This document shows positions 21,400-34,990 of a DNA stretch of 64,000 nucleotides, piece after piece. The position numbers were made by a program, and so were the translations under genes. Origin of the DNA: Amphiura filiformis (taxonomy: Eukaryota > Echinodermata > Ophiuroidea > Amphilepidida > Amphiuridae); the NCBI RefSeq assembly GCF_039555335.1, contig NC_092628.1, positions 77,006,713-77,070,712 of the forward strand. The letters are read 5' to 3'. Below the pieces are notes generated by a model, which saw only the letters and a list, made by a program, of their open reading frames with translations, had not been told where the DNA came from and searched no databases. Numbering within the stretch: the first letter of the stretch is position 1; each line of letters opens with the position of its first letter.

Positions 21400-24300
21400 C
21401 AATTATTAAGCCCCACTACTGCCGCTCAAGATTGATACAAATGATATACAAATTCCACTGATGATGTGAATTTCTGTGCAGCTCAACCAAGTTCTGAATG
21501 TATGTACCAGCAATTCACAAATCATACATCAAATGACACCATTCCTCATAAAATGTCCTGCTATCAATTGCCCTTCAATCACATAGTCATGCTGTTCTAT
21601 TCCTTCGCAGTTAACAAATCTAATTTATAATGTCCTATCACGTACATTTTCATTTCACAGCAATCACATAAATGACATCATTCAAGTACCATATCCAATC
21701 TCAAGTGTTTGTTGTGTAGCTATATATCACTGTGATACACCCTTACCATATGTTTGAAGGGTGTCTGCATCATATCAGTTACATCAAAAGACAATACACT
21801 ATTTACACCCCAACACCTGTATGTTTTGATACAAGACCAATAGGTAATCACACATACATGTATTATATTGAAACTATTTGTTCAGTGTCCAGTTGCAAAG
21901 TTTCCATTAACTTTAAGACAAAATCCATGCCGATGTGGTTACCCAAACATGCGAAGTATATATTTTAAAGAAATATTTTTGTATAAGATGATGTCATAAG
22001 AAGATGTGGGAAGATATGAGTTTGACTTGAGGATTATGACATAACAATGAGGTTGTTATAAGATAATACAAACTGGTCAGATGAACAATCCAAATACTGA
22101 TGAAATAATATTATCCACAGTTCTTCTGTTTACCCAGGATAAATTGTTTTCTCTTCCAAATTGATTCTTTGATGTGTACACCACTTCCTATGAGTTTACT
22201 CCCATTCACAAATGTTCAAAACTTGAAATTTAAAAAAAAGTTTCTTGATGGACAGAATAACAAAATTAATGTACATTCTCTTCACAATTCCAGCTTTGCA
22301 TGTTTCCAAGAAAGAATGCTCTTCTTGATTCATAATCCCACTGGATACTCCTTTTCTTTATTCATTGTTGTCTTTCTCAGAATGGTCATTTGTTGAAGGC
22401 TTTAAAAAGACTATGAAACAGAATCAAATTGCTGTCCGGCAGTATGCGCGCAAATTATGGCAATTTCCGTTGTTCTTTGTCCTGCAGTGTACATACGCAT
22501 CGTAGTTTGCTCAGGGCACATGCATTTTAAATCGCCCACAACATTTCATATAGTACAAGAAAGCCATTGAACAGTGTAGCGGTTCATTCAAGCATATCGA
22601 TAGACCAATCCCTCGCCTTTGTTGATAAACAATGATGTCAAGTGGTCAAACCTTATCCAAATTTAATGAAACAAAAAGCAAACTTTAACAGGAATATACA
22701 AATTTCATGATCCCACAGGTTACATTTTCCTCTGTCAGAGTTACACTAAAAACTTGACAGTGTCCACAATTATGTTCACTTCATTGGATATCACTCTTCG
22801 TTGCCATAGCAATGACTACAACAAAAAATTTGGTTACTGAGCCTTTATTTACACTTCAACATGGACAGGGTGGTAGGTACTCTGATTTTGATATCTAGTT
22901 ACAAACAACTGATCACCACACATGGTGCTAAAATCTAAACAAATCTAATATAGTACAATGACATGTTATAGATAGTTGGGAAAGTCTAGGACAATATTAT
23001 ACTGAAGATAATATTATACTGAAGTGCATTAAATGGTAACTTCAAAAGAGGTTTTGTTTCACTATATTAAATTATATTGAGTAGGTTAGACAGCTTGGGC
23101 TCTGTGACATGCAGGGAACCGTTATGAATCTTGCAAATTAGTGGTGGGCTCATCTAATCCATGATCTCAACCCACTTTTTCCGAATAATGAATGCAAATT
23201 TAGTAAAAATCCAACCACTGTATTTTGACCCCTGGATTTTAACCAGTCCTCAAAACATTTTGATCAACTTGCCCATTGGACCAGCTGCTATGATAGCTGC
23301 ATAGCAAAGAGACAGCAGCTGTTCCCCCTATGAAAAGTTTTGCCCCCCCCTCCCCGATTCAAAATACGAGAAGTTCAAAAACCCTGTTAAGACACAAATG
23401 AAGTCAAGTTCAAATTCCACTGATGTCAACTTGAAGCTCTGTGTAAACAAGGTCTAGTTTAGAATTCAACTTTGCTTTAATCAGGTTACTTCCAAACAGC
23501 AGACATAATAGCACATTTGATTACAATCAGCACATTCTCTCCATATCATTATATGCACCTGCTCCTCATCTAATTCATCTATTCATGGAAATTAAAACCA
23601 TTAAAATTGCTATAAAATATGCCTGAATCATAATGATTGATTTTCCAATCATAATGCCGATTTAATAATAAAATTTGAACAAACCACCTTTTACTTTAAT
23701 TGAAAACAATCCGTCATAATTTGGTTGCATAAAAAACCATCACAACTTTTCTCCAATTGCTATAATCCTTTGATTGGGCTGCAGCGTGTTCTGAAGGTTT
23801 CTCAAGAGGCACCAAGAACAACTGGTGTGTGGTGTCCTGTCATCCAGATATCATCCTCCTGTGCAGAGCATAAAGTGCCTAGTCCTTCACAGGGTCATCA
23901 TCTCACAAGCTATGTAAGTATTCTGTTACTTGGTTCGTCCATAAAATAGACAATGACTATGACAATTGTAAATGTCTAAGAAAATTAAGAATGAGAGTGA
24001 TGAGTGCGCATATAATGAGTCCAATCCGTGCGTGGAACAATCTGCGACAAACAGGACATAAAAGATTGGTCAGGACGCTCACTGCTGTACTACTTTTGGG
24101 CTTGACTTGCTTGATCCTATTTGATCAGAATTGACAGCAACATCTATGATAAATGATATTCCATCATGAGTCTTGCTCTTCAGAGCTAGACTTTCCCAGA
24201 CTTTCCCTGCTCCAGATCAACATTTAAGCTCTTCAGAGATACTTCAATCCATTACTCCAGAAAAAGCTGCAAGGTGTTTTGCATGTGATGTGTGTAAGAC

Positions 24301-24940
24301 ATTGAGTATTAAACAAGCTCTAACCTTCCTGAAGGGAGAGGGTCACTCACCTTAAAACAGAGTAGGGGTGCATGGGCAGTACAGATTCTCAAACGCTTGG
24401 AAATAACAATAATACAGAATGCTGAATTGAAGTAAAGAACAAAGTAAGAAATAGTCTAATGTGAGTAAAATGACACATAACCTGCAACCATACAGGAAAC
24501 TGTGACACAGAGTTGTCTTAAAAAGCTTAACTTTAGAAAAGATTGGAATACTGGTAGTTGAACTTCTCCAAGGGTACTATTTCAAAAGGGATGATCTTGC
24601 CATGCTGGTGTTTTATTTCTCTTCAGATCACTAGCATTGGATCTCATCATCAATCTCAGTGTCTGCTTAAGTACCAATTACTGACATAGTTAAAATATGT
24701 GGACTAGTGTCCTATCAACATTGCCAACACTGGAAACACTGGAAACAATGCTATCTGCTAATGCTGCTGAGCAGGTCTTGAGAATTGTTATTGAAGATTA
24801 TAAGAGGACAATTCATCAGCAAAGTTTGCATGTACAAACATGTATATTCAGCTATTTGGTCTGATATCTCCTAACATGACAAAGATAGGTACAACTTCTG
24901 GAAGGTCTTTGTACAGAAAATAAGTGTATATATATACCTC
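21400..24940. other. AT-rich non-coding stretch
   Basis: No splice-bounded ORF convincing enough to call. Short open frames at 22169, 23725 and 24173 (plus) are not recognised. A C-rich tract at about 23,335-23,360 resembles the dispersed repeats elsewhere. Confidence 0.4.
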
Positions 24941-24947
24941 TCCTCAC

Positions 24948-25025
24948 CTGAACAGACTGTGTTTGACCATTGTTGGATGTAGCCCTCTTCATGGCTTTGT
25001 GCCCATTTTTCTGTCTCTTGCATTT
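24948..25025 (-). CDS. Candidate internal exon, unknown gene
   Basis: Between an acceptor (ACCTACATAG before 25025) and a strong donor (CAG|GTGAGG at 24947), the frame reads EMQETEKWAQSHEEGYIQQW. Phase 1 at both ends matches the candidate exon at 25432-25351. Alternatively the exon starts at an ATG at 25092 (MATKNRKKIKRKKEEE), preceded directly by an in-frame TGA. It could be an alternative 5' exon of the MYCBPAP transcript, because the next acceptor at 8126 is also phase 1. Confidence 0.35.
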
Positions 25026-25350
25026 CTATGTAGGTAGTTAAGGTCTCCTCTTCCTTCTTCCTCTTGATCTTTTTCCTGTTCTTGGTTGCCATTCAGGAAG
25101 TTGTTTAGTCCATCTGTTATCTTTACTTCGTGCAAGGAGACCTGTCCATCTCCATTTCGCTTCATTGAGTCATGTCTTTGACTTGAGTTTGGCGTGTTGT
25201 TCCCCTGTGTTCTTAATTTTATCGCTTAAGGCAAGGTAAATTATAGGAATGAGCTCTGTACATTACAGTAAATTAACAGATATTTTAACATTACTTTTAA
25301 AAAAAAACAAGCACAAGCAAAACCAGTTTATGTGTTCATCCTGTCCATAC

Positions 25351-25432
25351 CTTCATGAGATGCATGCGATGACTCCACAGCACGAGAGCCCCTTCTCCCT
25401 CCTCGAAATAACGAATTCCTCCGTGAATTCAT
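25351..25432 (-). CDS. Candidate first coding exon, unknown gene
   Basis: From an ATG at 25432 the frame gives MNSRRNSLFRGGRRGSRAVE, then SSHASHE. It ends at donor GTATGG (25350) in phase 1, compatible with the candidate exon at 25025. The Arg/Ser-rich composition resembles the N-terminal MYCBPAP exons. Low confidence. Confidence 0.35.
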
Positions 25433-25956
25433 GTTCAAGGTACAACCCAAATCACAACACAAAAATCCACCTGCAAGTTGTTTCACACCTGTTGCAAATC
25501 TCCTACATGGCAACCAACACTGGTTTCCCTCACAACTATTCCAGCTAACACACTCATCAATAGGCCATATGTATACACTCTTGATATCACATTTTGTTAT
25601 TCAATTGCTTAATAGACACCTGTCTTATAAATGCACTCAACTGATCAGTTATATTGACCTTTATTATTCACACACTCAATTCATTGCATTGTGCCTAGAA
25701 ATCTCAGCCATACCCCCTGGATGCTATTTGTTTTAAGATTGATTATTTGATTTACCTACTATTAATATAGCAGTAAATTTAACATAACAATTGTTAGGTT
25801 GTTAGTAACTGTCAAATGGTTTGTTTTCATTCATTAGGGAAATAATTAAACACAGTGAGAAACATATGTTAACTAAAAAATCAATGACAACATACATAGA
25901 AAAAACAATACAGCAAATAAAACTTCACTGGCAAGTATTATCTTACAAGCATTGTA

Positions 25957-26620
25957 TACTGCGCCAATAAAGTATCCTTACACTTGGAAAAATAATCACA
26001 ATTTCAAAACTGAACAATATTGGGGAAAATTTATTTTTTTAATAGATGCACTATCTAATCCTGCACATTATGACACCACATTGAATCCAATGTGACCTCA
26101 CGAAGTAAAGTTACAAGCAATTGAATAGGCGAAGGTCCAGTTTTAAAAGTGACAAACTGGCCTATACAAAGCGCAAAAAGATTCCAACAAAGCGCAACAA
26201 AGAGACAACACAGTTTCTTCAATGAAGCGTTATTTAAAGCAGTTTTTATTTCAGTTTTTACTTCTCTGTACTTTTCATAACTTTCATTTTATTTGTCAGT
26301 TCTTTTGTTTCAGTTTTCTTTTGTTCCTTTTGTTTTAAATTAAAGCCAAACACATAAATTAGCCATTCACCACTCTCAAACCAGACGTCTAGTCTGTGGA
26401 GTTTTGAATAGGCCAGTTTGTCACTTTTAAAACTGGACCTTCGTCTAATCAAATGCTTGTAACGTTGCTTCTTGAAGTCACATTGGATTCAATGGGGTGT
26501 CATAATGTGCAGAATTAGATAGTGCATCTGTTAAGAAAACAAATTTACCCCAATATTGTTCAGTTTGGAAATTGTGAATATTTTTCCAAGTGTAAGGATA
26601 CTTTTTTGGCGCAGTATCTA
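25957..26620. mobile_element. Foldback DNA element with long inverted arms
   Basis: About 200-bp arms (25957-26165 and 26388-26620) are inverted copies with a spacer of about 220 bp. The ends are TACTGCGCCAATAAAGTATC and its complement, and the arms share 'ccttacacttgg' and 'ttaaaactggacctt'. TA-type ends suggest a non-autonomous Tc1/mariner-like element. The plus-strand 'ORFs' across it are shadows. Confidence 0.75.
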
Positions 26621-26671
26621 TGATTATTATATGTACCATATTCATTCCAATCCATTTAAACTGCCCAGGGT

Positions 26672-27732
26672 GCTTAAGGTTGGTCTGAACCCTGGAATTA
26701 TGGAAACTTTTGGGCCTCAAAGTAACTGCTAAATTCTCGCTATTCACAATAAGAGCATTAAGCGGTTTGCGATGTAATCGTGATGTATCATGGGAAAAGG
26801 TCGACATCCAAGTCCGCTGCATAATACTGAATATTACCATGCTATTACATAGGAACACGTGACAATATTTTGTCAAAATAAAGGTGCTACACGCGAATCG
26901 ATACTCAATAATACTTAATAATGTGATTTGAATGTGCACAATTAATTTTTTCTCTATCGATTTGCGTGTAATACCGTTATATTGACAAACTAAAAAATAT
27001 TGTCACATGTTCCTATGTAATAGCATGGTAATATTCAGACATGCGCGGACTTGGATGTCGACCTTTTCCCATGATACATCACGATTACATCGCAAAACCG
27101 CTGGGCACCCTTTATTGTGAATAAGCGAGAATTGTTGGTCTAAAGTATATAAAAGTATACATATTTAGAATGGCAAAGACTTGATAAGTTCATCTGTGAG
27201 GTCAAATTTGGACCAAAATGCTCATTTTTGGCCCAAAATCCCAAAATACTGGTTTTTTTTATTAATTTTTAAAAACTAGATAAAAATATCTAGGGACCGT
27301 TTTTTTATTTTTTTGAATTTTGACCAACTTCACCAAAAATATTTGAAATTTGGGTGAAAATCAGGCTTTTTTTTTTTTTTAATTTAGCATTTTTGACCAT
27401 TTTTAGGTGCAAATTTCTTGAAGTTGGTCAAAATTCAAAAAAATAAAAAAATGGTCCCTAGATATTTTTATCTAGTTTTTAAAAATTAATAAAAAAAAAA
27501 AATTTTGGCCCAAGAATTTTTTTGGTAGGATGCACAAAAAAGAAAAAGACCAAAAAAGCAGTATTTTGGGATTTTGGGCCAAAAATGAGCATTTTGGCCC
27601 AAATTTGACCTCACAGATGAACTTATCAAGTCTTTGCCATTCTAAATATGTATACTTTATATACTTTAGACCAACAATTTAGCAGTTATGAGGCCCAAAG
27701 TTTCCATAATTCCAGGGTTCAGATCAACCTTA
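26672..27732. mobile_element. Nested inverted-repeat element: outer arms enclosing two separate hairpins
   Basis: Outer arms of about 60 bp (26672-26735; inverse 27678-27732, 'ggaattatggaaacttttgg') enclose two foldbacks. The first has arms at about 26740-26920 and 26955-27135 (sharing 'cccatgatacatcacgatta'). The second has arms at about 27140-27350 and 27420-27677 (sharing 'gaacttatcaagtctttgcc'). As DNA or RNA this could form a three-way structure. Probably foldback elements that inserted into, or recombined with, each other. Confidence 0.75.
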
Positions 27733-27734
27733 AT

Positions 27735-28100
27735 TTTAAAGGGGAATATTGGAATGTCATCTTTCCCTGGGTAAGATCTGACAGCAGGCCAGACCATGAC
27801 CAGAGGGTAACATGAGTAGGTTTATTTCACCTTGGAAGGCAAGGATAGTCTTGCTAATATGGGCTAACTTTCCCCTAGGCCATCCAATATGCCATGAATT
27901 AGTTGACTACAACTGGTATCTACTGGTCAGTTTATACTCCTATTTCCACATCTGTTATTTTTATGTGTGCCTTTAACAGAGTCATTTTGGCTGGTTGCTT
28001 ATTTGCTTATTTTTTATATTGTTTACATACTAATTGCATGTAAAAAATAGCCCAGAATACGGATTTTATGTGTAGATGGTTTTGTGTTTGATACACATGT
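27735..28100. other. AT-rich DNA between foldback and DIRS copy
   Basis: No coding or repeat signal recognised. Confidence 0.4.
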
Positions 28101-28109
28101 AGTTGGATG

Positions 28110-30095
28110 GATCCTGTACATAATGTTAAGAGTCTCTAACGTTTCGGTAGTAGACAGCTGAGAACGACGATGGGGTTTTCGCGGAGACCGCCTGACAGAT
28201 CTCGTCTAGGGACACCCCTCCTGTGGTAGGCTCAGGATGACAAATCAAACGTGTAGAGTGGGCTGTGGGGCGAAAATCCTTCTCGACTGCCCCGGAGTCC
28301 ACTAACCATTGGACCAGCATAAGGTCTGCTTATAGGCTGGACCGTGAGGCTCTGTGTGAGTTATGCAAACTAGCGGGAGTCCAGCGCTAGCTGAGTAAAT
28401 GGGAGCAATCACTCAAACACGATAATGCCCGAGGATCCTTGGTCCTCGAGCAGTACTCCCGCAGTTGATAATTGCGATGAGATGCAACAAATCTATTGAG
28501 GGATGGTACATCACCTCGAAGATCATCTGTACGATCTGCGGAGCATTTTGTTGGTCCCAACACCTTGCCTCGGGACAGATCGTCCGCGAGGATGTTGGTG
28601 ACTCCTGCAATGTGCATCGCTCTCAACGTAATCGGCCTGGACTTGCACCACCCTATGAGGTGCAGTGCATGCAAGCACAACTATGGTGACCTAGTGTCCC
28701 CTTGTCTGTTGAGGCAGGCTACCAAGGTTGAACGTGCCCCTTCCCCCCAGCAGCCCAGCTTTGACGCATTGTTAGTGACTATGTGTCGTACCGGCGGTGC
28801 AGGAAACCTGACACCCTGGGTCAAATTGGGCTGATGGGTCCACCACCAGAGTTCTTCTTGCATGATCTCCAACATTGGAAATGCGATGGCTATTGGGTGA
28901 CGACTGGGCCTGTAAAAGGCTAGAAGGTCCATACTGGCCATGAGGCCTAATATAACACCTTCATCCATGCCACGACGGGTGCAGCTTCTGACTCGGCCAA
29001 GAGTCTATAGTCACCCGCTTGGTGTCGTGAAGGCACCGCGATCCGCTTTGACGCATCGTTAGTGACTATGTGTCGTACCGGCGGTGCAGGAAACCTGACA
29101 CCCTGGGTCAAATTGGACTGATGGGTCCACCACCCGAGTTCTTCTTGCATGATCTCCAACATTGGCAATGCGATGGCTATTGGGTGACGACTGGGCCTGT
29201 AAAAGGCTAGAAGGTCCATACTGGCCATGAGGCCTAAAACCTTCATCCATGCCACGGCGGGTGCAGTTTCTGACTCGGCCAAGAGTCGTCACCCGCTTGG
29301 GTGTCATGAGGGCACCGGGATCCCCTCTATGAGGTTGATCTGGGCCCTTGAGAAAAGTGGCATCTGCATATGGACCATATGGGATTTCTTGAGGTTCATC
29401 AAGAACCCTAGATCCCACACTGTACAGACTACCAACTCCATGAGACAGGTTTTCTCTTTCTTCTTGTCTATATATATGAGCAAATCATCAAGGTAGCAAT
29501 AGGAAGCTCTGACCAGAAGTGTAAACACTCTGGGTGCGGTGGACACGCCGAATGGCAGACACTGAAACTGGTAAGTCTGACCAGGTACCTCTGGTGTTGA
29601 GGGGCGATTGGCACATGCAGATAGGTATCCACAAGATCCAGTGAGCAAGCCCACATACTCTTCATGGGGCAAGCCAGCACTGTAGGGAGAGTCTTCATCA
29701 TGAACCTCTGTGGCCTGATGAACTTGTTGCGTCTCAGTCATCGGACTTCTTGAGCAACAAAGAATGTGCTCCAAAAGCCCCTGAAACGGGGTGGGGGAGA
29801 GACCAGGACGATCGCCAGCTTTGCAAGAAGCTCTGTGATCTCTGACAGTAGTGCCTGACACTGCCATCTGACGGCACTACAGTGGACCTCTGAATAGGCC
29901 AGGTGAATCGAGGGGGACTGTAAACTCCAGTCTATAACCCCCTGTCACCACCGATAGTACATGTACCCAAGAGCCCGGAGAGATGGCTTTCCATCTCTGG
30001 GCGTAATGCAATAAGCGGCTGCCCACTGGGAGAACTCCCTGTGGGAGGTCCAGTGCTTGACTAGACCACCGTTTGCCCAGTGAGCATTCAAAGCT
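28110..30095 (-). mobile_element. Second DIRS copy, truncated and partly better preserved
   Basis: Minus strand: RT pieces at 29867-29304 (with QFQCLPFGVSTAPRVFTLLV and the intact catalytic YLDD), RNase H end at 28680-28387 (LIGWCKSRPITLRAMHIAGV, then TNILADDLSRG) and recombinase C-terminus at 28320-28126 (AHSTRLICHPE ... FSAVYYRNV, the HxxR and Tyr region). There are frameshifts between RT frames. No ITR, ICR or gag is present, so it is a 3'-biased fragment. A further partial duplication (about 28760-29010 repeated at about 29047-29300) is visible at its inner edge. Confidence 0.82.
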
Positions 30096-30935
30096 TCGGC
30101 TTAATTTTATTGCAATTTTACACTATTTTATACCAAATCAATTTGTGTTTACCGAATGCGTACATGTATGTGTAAACAGAACTTACTAATAGGGATGTCC
30201 ACTGTCATTCTGTCAATATATTTGATGCTAGAACAGTTTCATACTTTAGTGTAGGGGTGCACTCACCCATGTATTCTCTATGCAAACAAGGCTCCATGCA
30301 CTAAGTCCAAGCCCTGATAAATGGTAACAATACTTGTTGTGGTCCAATTTATAGGCCTAAAACGGGGTGTTTCAAGAAATTCCTTATTCCACCAGAAAAC
30401 ATTAACAAAAATCTTTCCTGATTGGTCAGTAAATAGTGAGGACCTTCCTTTATCAAGGGATCAACTTTTTTTAAAAGAAAAAATGAATGAGATGAGAACT
30501 ACAACAGGTTGAAGTGACACCATTCTGGATTGATTCAGACAAGCAAACTTACATAGGCCTACTCATAAAATTTAATTATTTTTGAAGACAAAATGTGCAG
30601 GATGTTAAGAAATTAAAGAATGTTTAAGATTGTGTCCCGCACCATTCATGGACTTCAACAATTTAGAGTCCACCACTAAAATCAGGCTAGCTACAGCCGT
30701 TTACAAAGCACACTTATATGGTACTAAATTACTACTACCATGCATAGCTCTATTGCATTGGCGCCCAAGTTGTAAACATTGCGATTGTACATGTATCATG
30801 CACACCCTCATCAAAATAATGCATTTAAGGTAGGAGCATCGGATAATAGGCCCATGCAATAAAATAACCACTATTTAAAATCAGAATTATGTATCCATTT
30901 CAAATATATAACCAATTGAAGATAAGTCTTTACTC
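29016..30935. repeat. Tandem segmental duplication, unit 1 (1,920 bp)
   Basis: Contains the DIRS RT fragment plus about 840 bp of unrelated AT-rich host flank. The same sequence follows immediately at 30936-32862. The offset is 1,920 bp (for example 29101 and 31021). Confidence 0.92.
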
Positions 30936-32862
30936 CGCTTGGGTGTCGTGAAGGCACCGCGATCCGCTTTGACGATCGTTAGTGACTATGTGTCGTGCAG
31001 GCGGTGCAGGAAACCTGACACCCTGGGTCAAATTGGACTGATGGGTCCACCACCCGAGTTCTTCTTGCATGATCTCCAACATTGGCAATGCGATGGCTAT
31101 TGGGTGACGACTGGGCCTGTAAAAGGCTAGAAGGTCCATACTGGCCATGAGGCCTAAAACCTTCATCCATGCCACGGCGGGTGCAGCTTCTGACTCGGCC
31201 AAGAGTCGTCACCCGCTTGGGTGTCATGAGGGCACCGGGATCCCCTCTGTGAGGTTGATCTGGGCCCTTGAGAAAAGTGGCATCTGCATATGGACCATAT
31301 GGGATTTCTTGAGGTTCATCAAGAACCCTAGATCCCACACTGTACAGACTACCAACTCCACGAGACAGGTTTTCTCTTTCTTCTTGTCTATATATATGAG
31401 CAAATCATCAAGGTAGCAATAGGAAGCTCTGACCAGAAGTGTAAACACTCTGGGTGTGGTGGACATGCCGAATGGCAGACACTGAAACTGGTAAGTCTGA
31501 CCAGGTACCTCTGGTGTTGAGGGGCGATTGGCACATGCAGATAGGTATCCACGAGATTCAGTGAGCAAGCCCACATACTCTTCATGGGGCAAGCCAGCAC
31601 TGTAGGGAGAGTCTTCATCATGAACCTCTGTGGCCTGATGAACTTGTTAAGTCTCCAGTCATCGGACTTCTTGAGCAACAAAGAATGTGCTCAAAAGCCC
31701 CTGAAACAGGGGTGGGGGAGAGACCAGGACGATCGCCAGCTTTGCAAGAAGCTGTGTGATCTCTGACAGTAGTGCCTGACACTGCCATCTGACGGCACTA
31801 CAGTGGACCTCTGAATAGTCCAGGTGAATCGAGGGGGACTGTAAACTCCAGTCTATAACCCCCGGTCACCACCGATAGTACATGTACCCAAGAGCCCGGA
31901 GAGATGGCTTTCCATCTCTGGGCGTAATGCAATAAGCGGCTGCCCACTGGGAGAACTCCCTGTGGGAGGTCCAGTGCTTGACTAGACCACCGTTTGCCCA
32001 GTGAGCATTCAAAGCTTCGGCTTAATTTTATTGCAATTTTACACTATTTTATACCAAATCAATTTGTGTTTACCGAATGCGTACATGTATGTGTAAACAG
32101 AACTTACTAATAGGGATGTCCACTGTCATTCTGTCAATATATTTGATGCTAGAACAGTTTCATACTTTATATTAGTGTATGTGTGCACTCACCCATGTAT
32201 TCTCTATGCAAACAAGGCTCCATGCACTAAGTCCAAGCCCTGATAAATGGTAACAATACTTGTTGTGGTCCAATTTATAGGCCTAAAACGGGGTGTTTCA
32301 AGAAATTCCTTATTCCACCAGAAAACATTAACAAAAATCTTTCCTGATTGGTCAGTAAATAGTGAGGACCTTCCTTTATCAAGGGATCAACTTTTTTTAA
32401 AAGAAAAAATGAATGAGATGAGAACTACAACAGGTTGAAGTGACACCATTCTGGATTGATTCAGACAAGCAAACTTACATAGGCCTACTCATAAAATTTA
32501 ATTATTTTTGAAGACAAAATGTGCAGGATGTTAAGAAATTAAAGAATGTTTAAGATTGTGTCCCGCACCATTCATGGACTTCAACAATTTAGAGTCCACC
32601 ACTAAAATCAGGCTAGCTACAGCCGCATAAAGCACACTTATATGGTACTAAATTACTACTACCATGCATAGCTCTATTGCATTGGCGCCCAAGTTGTAAA
32701 CATTGCGATTGTACATGTATCATGCACACCCTCATCAAAATAATGCATTTAAGGTAGGAGCATCGGATAATAGGCCCATGCAATAAAATAACCACTATTT
32801 AAAATCAGAATTATGTATCCATTTCAAATATATAACCAATTGAAGATAAGTCTTTACTCCAC
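30936..32862. repeat. Tandem segmental duplication, unit 2
   Basis: Near-identical to unit 1, with isolated substitutions and small indels (for example a few extra bases at about 32,169 and a shortened 'gccgcataaagc' at 32,622). The minus-strand RT frame at 31592-31224 again shows the intact YLDD motif. The high identity shows a recent event. Confidence 0.92.
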
Positions 32863-34000
32863 TGATTTTTAATGTTTCATGAAAATTTAAACAATTCTTA
32901 TGTTTTTCTTTATATTTTGAAAATTCCCTAATTTTGTCTACAAATAATTATTGCTAGCCTAGAGGGAATGTGATATGGTTTCCATAGTTTGTGGGGTGGT
33001 TAATAAGCCTAATACCTAAATTCTCTCGCCAGATTTGTTTGATAAAGTGTTTATTTTTTGAGAAAAATCATTTTTTCTATTTTTAAATTAGGGAAATCTA
33101 GAAACACCCATAACTTAAAATAGAAACACTTTATTAAAAAAAAGCTGGCGAGAAAAGTTTCTAAATTTAATAACCTTTCATATGACACCTTGTTTGTTAA
33201 ATTTGGCCCTATGGTTAGCTCAGACAATAATTATGAAATTGGGTCATCCAGTGTTTCTAGATCAAATCAAGAAAATTTGAGCAAGTACTAACATTAGGCT
33301 AATGGAACTCGATTGTTAGTTTCCTATTGACCGCCCGCGTCACCTTTTCAATTTGACCAAAACTTTCATTATTTTCATTAAAAAGTCAATTATCTGAAAA
33401 TTGAGATGGAAATAATCAAAATTGATACTTTCAAAATGGCTGACATCACCTGCTGATCATAATGAGCAGTTTTTCTTAGTTTTAGGGGTAGAGGATGTAG
33501 TAAATAATGGAAATTTAAGGATTACCTCATCATGTTTCTAGTGATTACAAAAATTGCCAATTTCTTTTCATTTTAATAAAACAAATTCAAATCTTTTCTC
33601 AATCTGTTGCAAAATGTCTGTAAAGATGATCTAAGCATTAATACCTGTTTTGAGATGGTCTTTCATCAACAATATACTTTGGTAAATTTGGAGAAAGCTG
33701 TTCATAAAATCATTGATTTTGTTGACATAATGGATAATGAAAAGAGACCGAATAATGAATAATGAAATAGCGACCTCGTCCTTTCTTTCAAACATCCAAT
33801 CGGAAACTAATAATCGAGTTCCATTGGCCTTACCTTCAAATATCCCCTATATTACTGACCAATGTATTGGAAAAAAGTCACTAATATTATTTGGTAACAT
33901 TTTTGTAATAAAAAGATCCAAAAAGCAGTTCTATAAATGGGATGGAAAGGAGAAAAAATAATATTTAAACATAGTATCCATTTTCAAACTTTTACCAATT
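32863..34000. repeat. Inverted repeats in AT-rich DNA
   Basis: 'tggaactcgattgttagttt' (about 33,303) is inverted at about 33,803 (aaactaataatcgagttcca). A smaller pair around 'ctctcgccag' / 'ctggcgagaa' lies at about 33,025 and 33,145. Likely a decayed foldback element. No gene. Confidence 0.55.
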
Positions 34001-34779
34001 TTAGTGAACGAGGCTTAGTGTCAAAACCACTTTATGTACAAAGTCAATGGGGTTTTCTAATGATAAAAAATGGCATAACTCAAAAACGCTTTGTTGGCAA
34101 AAATTAAAACTTGGCAGGCAAGTTTATCTCACTCAACTACACATCCTGTATCATTTTAAACCAAATCTGTGCATGACACCGTAGCCGATGTTTCTACCTT
34201 AAATGTACAGCAAACCCTATATTTTAAAAAGAATTTCATTTGAATGGAAACTGCAGGATAATCAATCACTGCATGATGCAGAATACTAGTTTTACAGTAG
34301 AAATTTCAATTCAATAACACAGCCTGACATGTAGCGTGACAAATTTTTGTGTACACTGTGTGATGTATGCCAGCATGACTGTACATGCGGCGATCTTTTC
34401 CTATAGACCACTGCACCCTCGCTATATAGGGACTAAATTATTACTTTTGCAGCAAGGTTTACATTTGCATCAAATTTAAACAGTTGCCAAACACTTTGGA
34501 GTTTGGAGTCAAGGTTTAATGTATTAGAAGGAGGGCAGGGCTTCGATAAATGAGGGAAATTGTCAGATAAAAATTAAATAACTTCAATACCGTATATAAT
34601 AAACATGATGAAGCTGCTACAATTCTTGGCCAAGCTCGAACGTAACTGTTGCGTTCATGTAGCGAATTAACATGCATTTGCATGACTATTATTAGTGTGA
34701 TGTAGACAATGGTGTGTGCATGCTTTCTGTATATATGTACATGATGTACTGCGCTGTGCGCGACTGCACATGTTTATCG

Positions 34780-34990
34780 CCTGAGACTCAAGTTGGTTTT
34801 TTTAAACTTCCGTAGTCCGGGTACGCGCTGGTGAATTGCGATCGCGTAGAAGTGACAAGGTCGCCTACTACGCGCCACGCCGAAGACCAATGGGTCAGCC
34901 GGCTTGTTGTCAAGTGCATTGATCAGCCTATCAGCGAGATTGTTTATTGCTTTTGCGTTTACGCTCGTGTACGCGACACGCACAGCTAAA
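34780..34990. repeat. Approx. 190-bp direct repeat, copy 1
   Basis: 'aacttccgtagtccgg', 'gaagtgacaaggtcgcctac', 'gaagaccaatgggtcagccg' and 'ttgcttttgcgtttacgctc' recur in the same order at 37,165-37,365. It is locally GC-rich. Just to the right, 34,997-35,027 and 35,229-35,260 form an inverted pair (ttctcgatcatgagag). Confidence 0.85.

Noticed and set aside
26478..26939. 153-codon minus-strand ORF
   Set aside because: Runs across arms of two different foldback elements; no coding motif.
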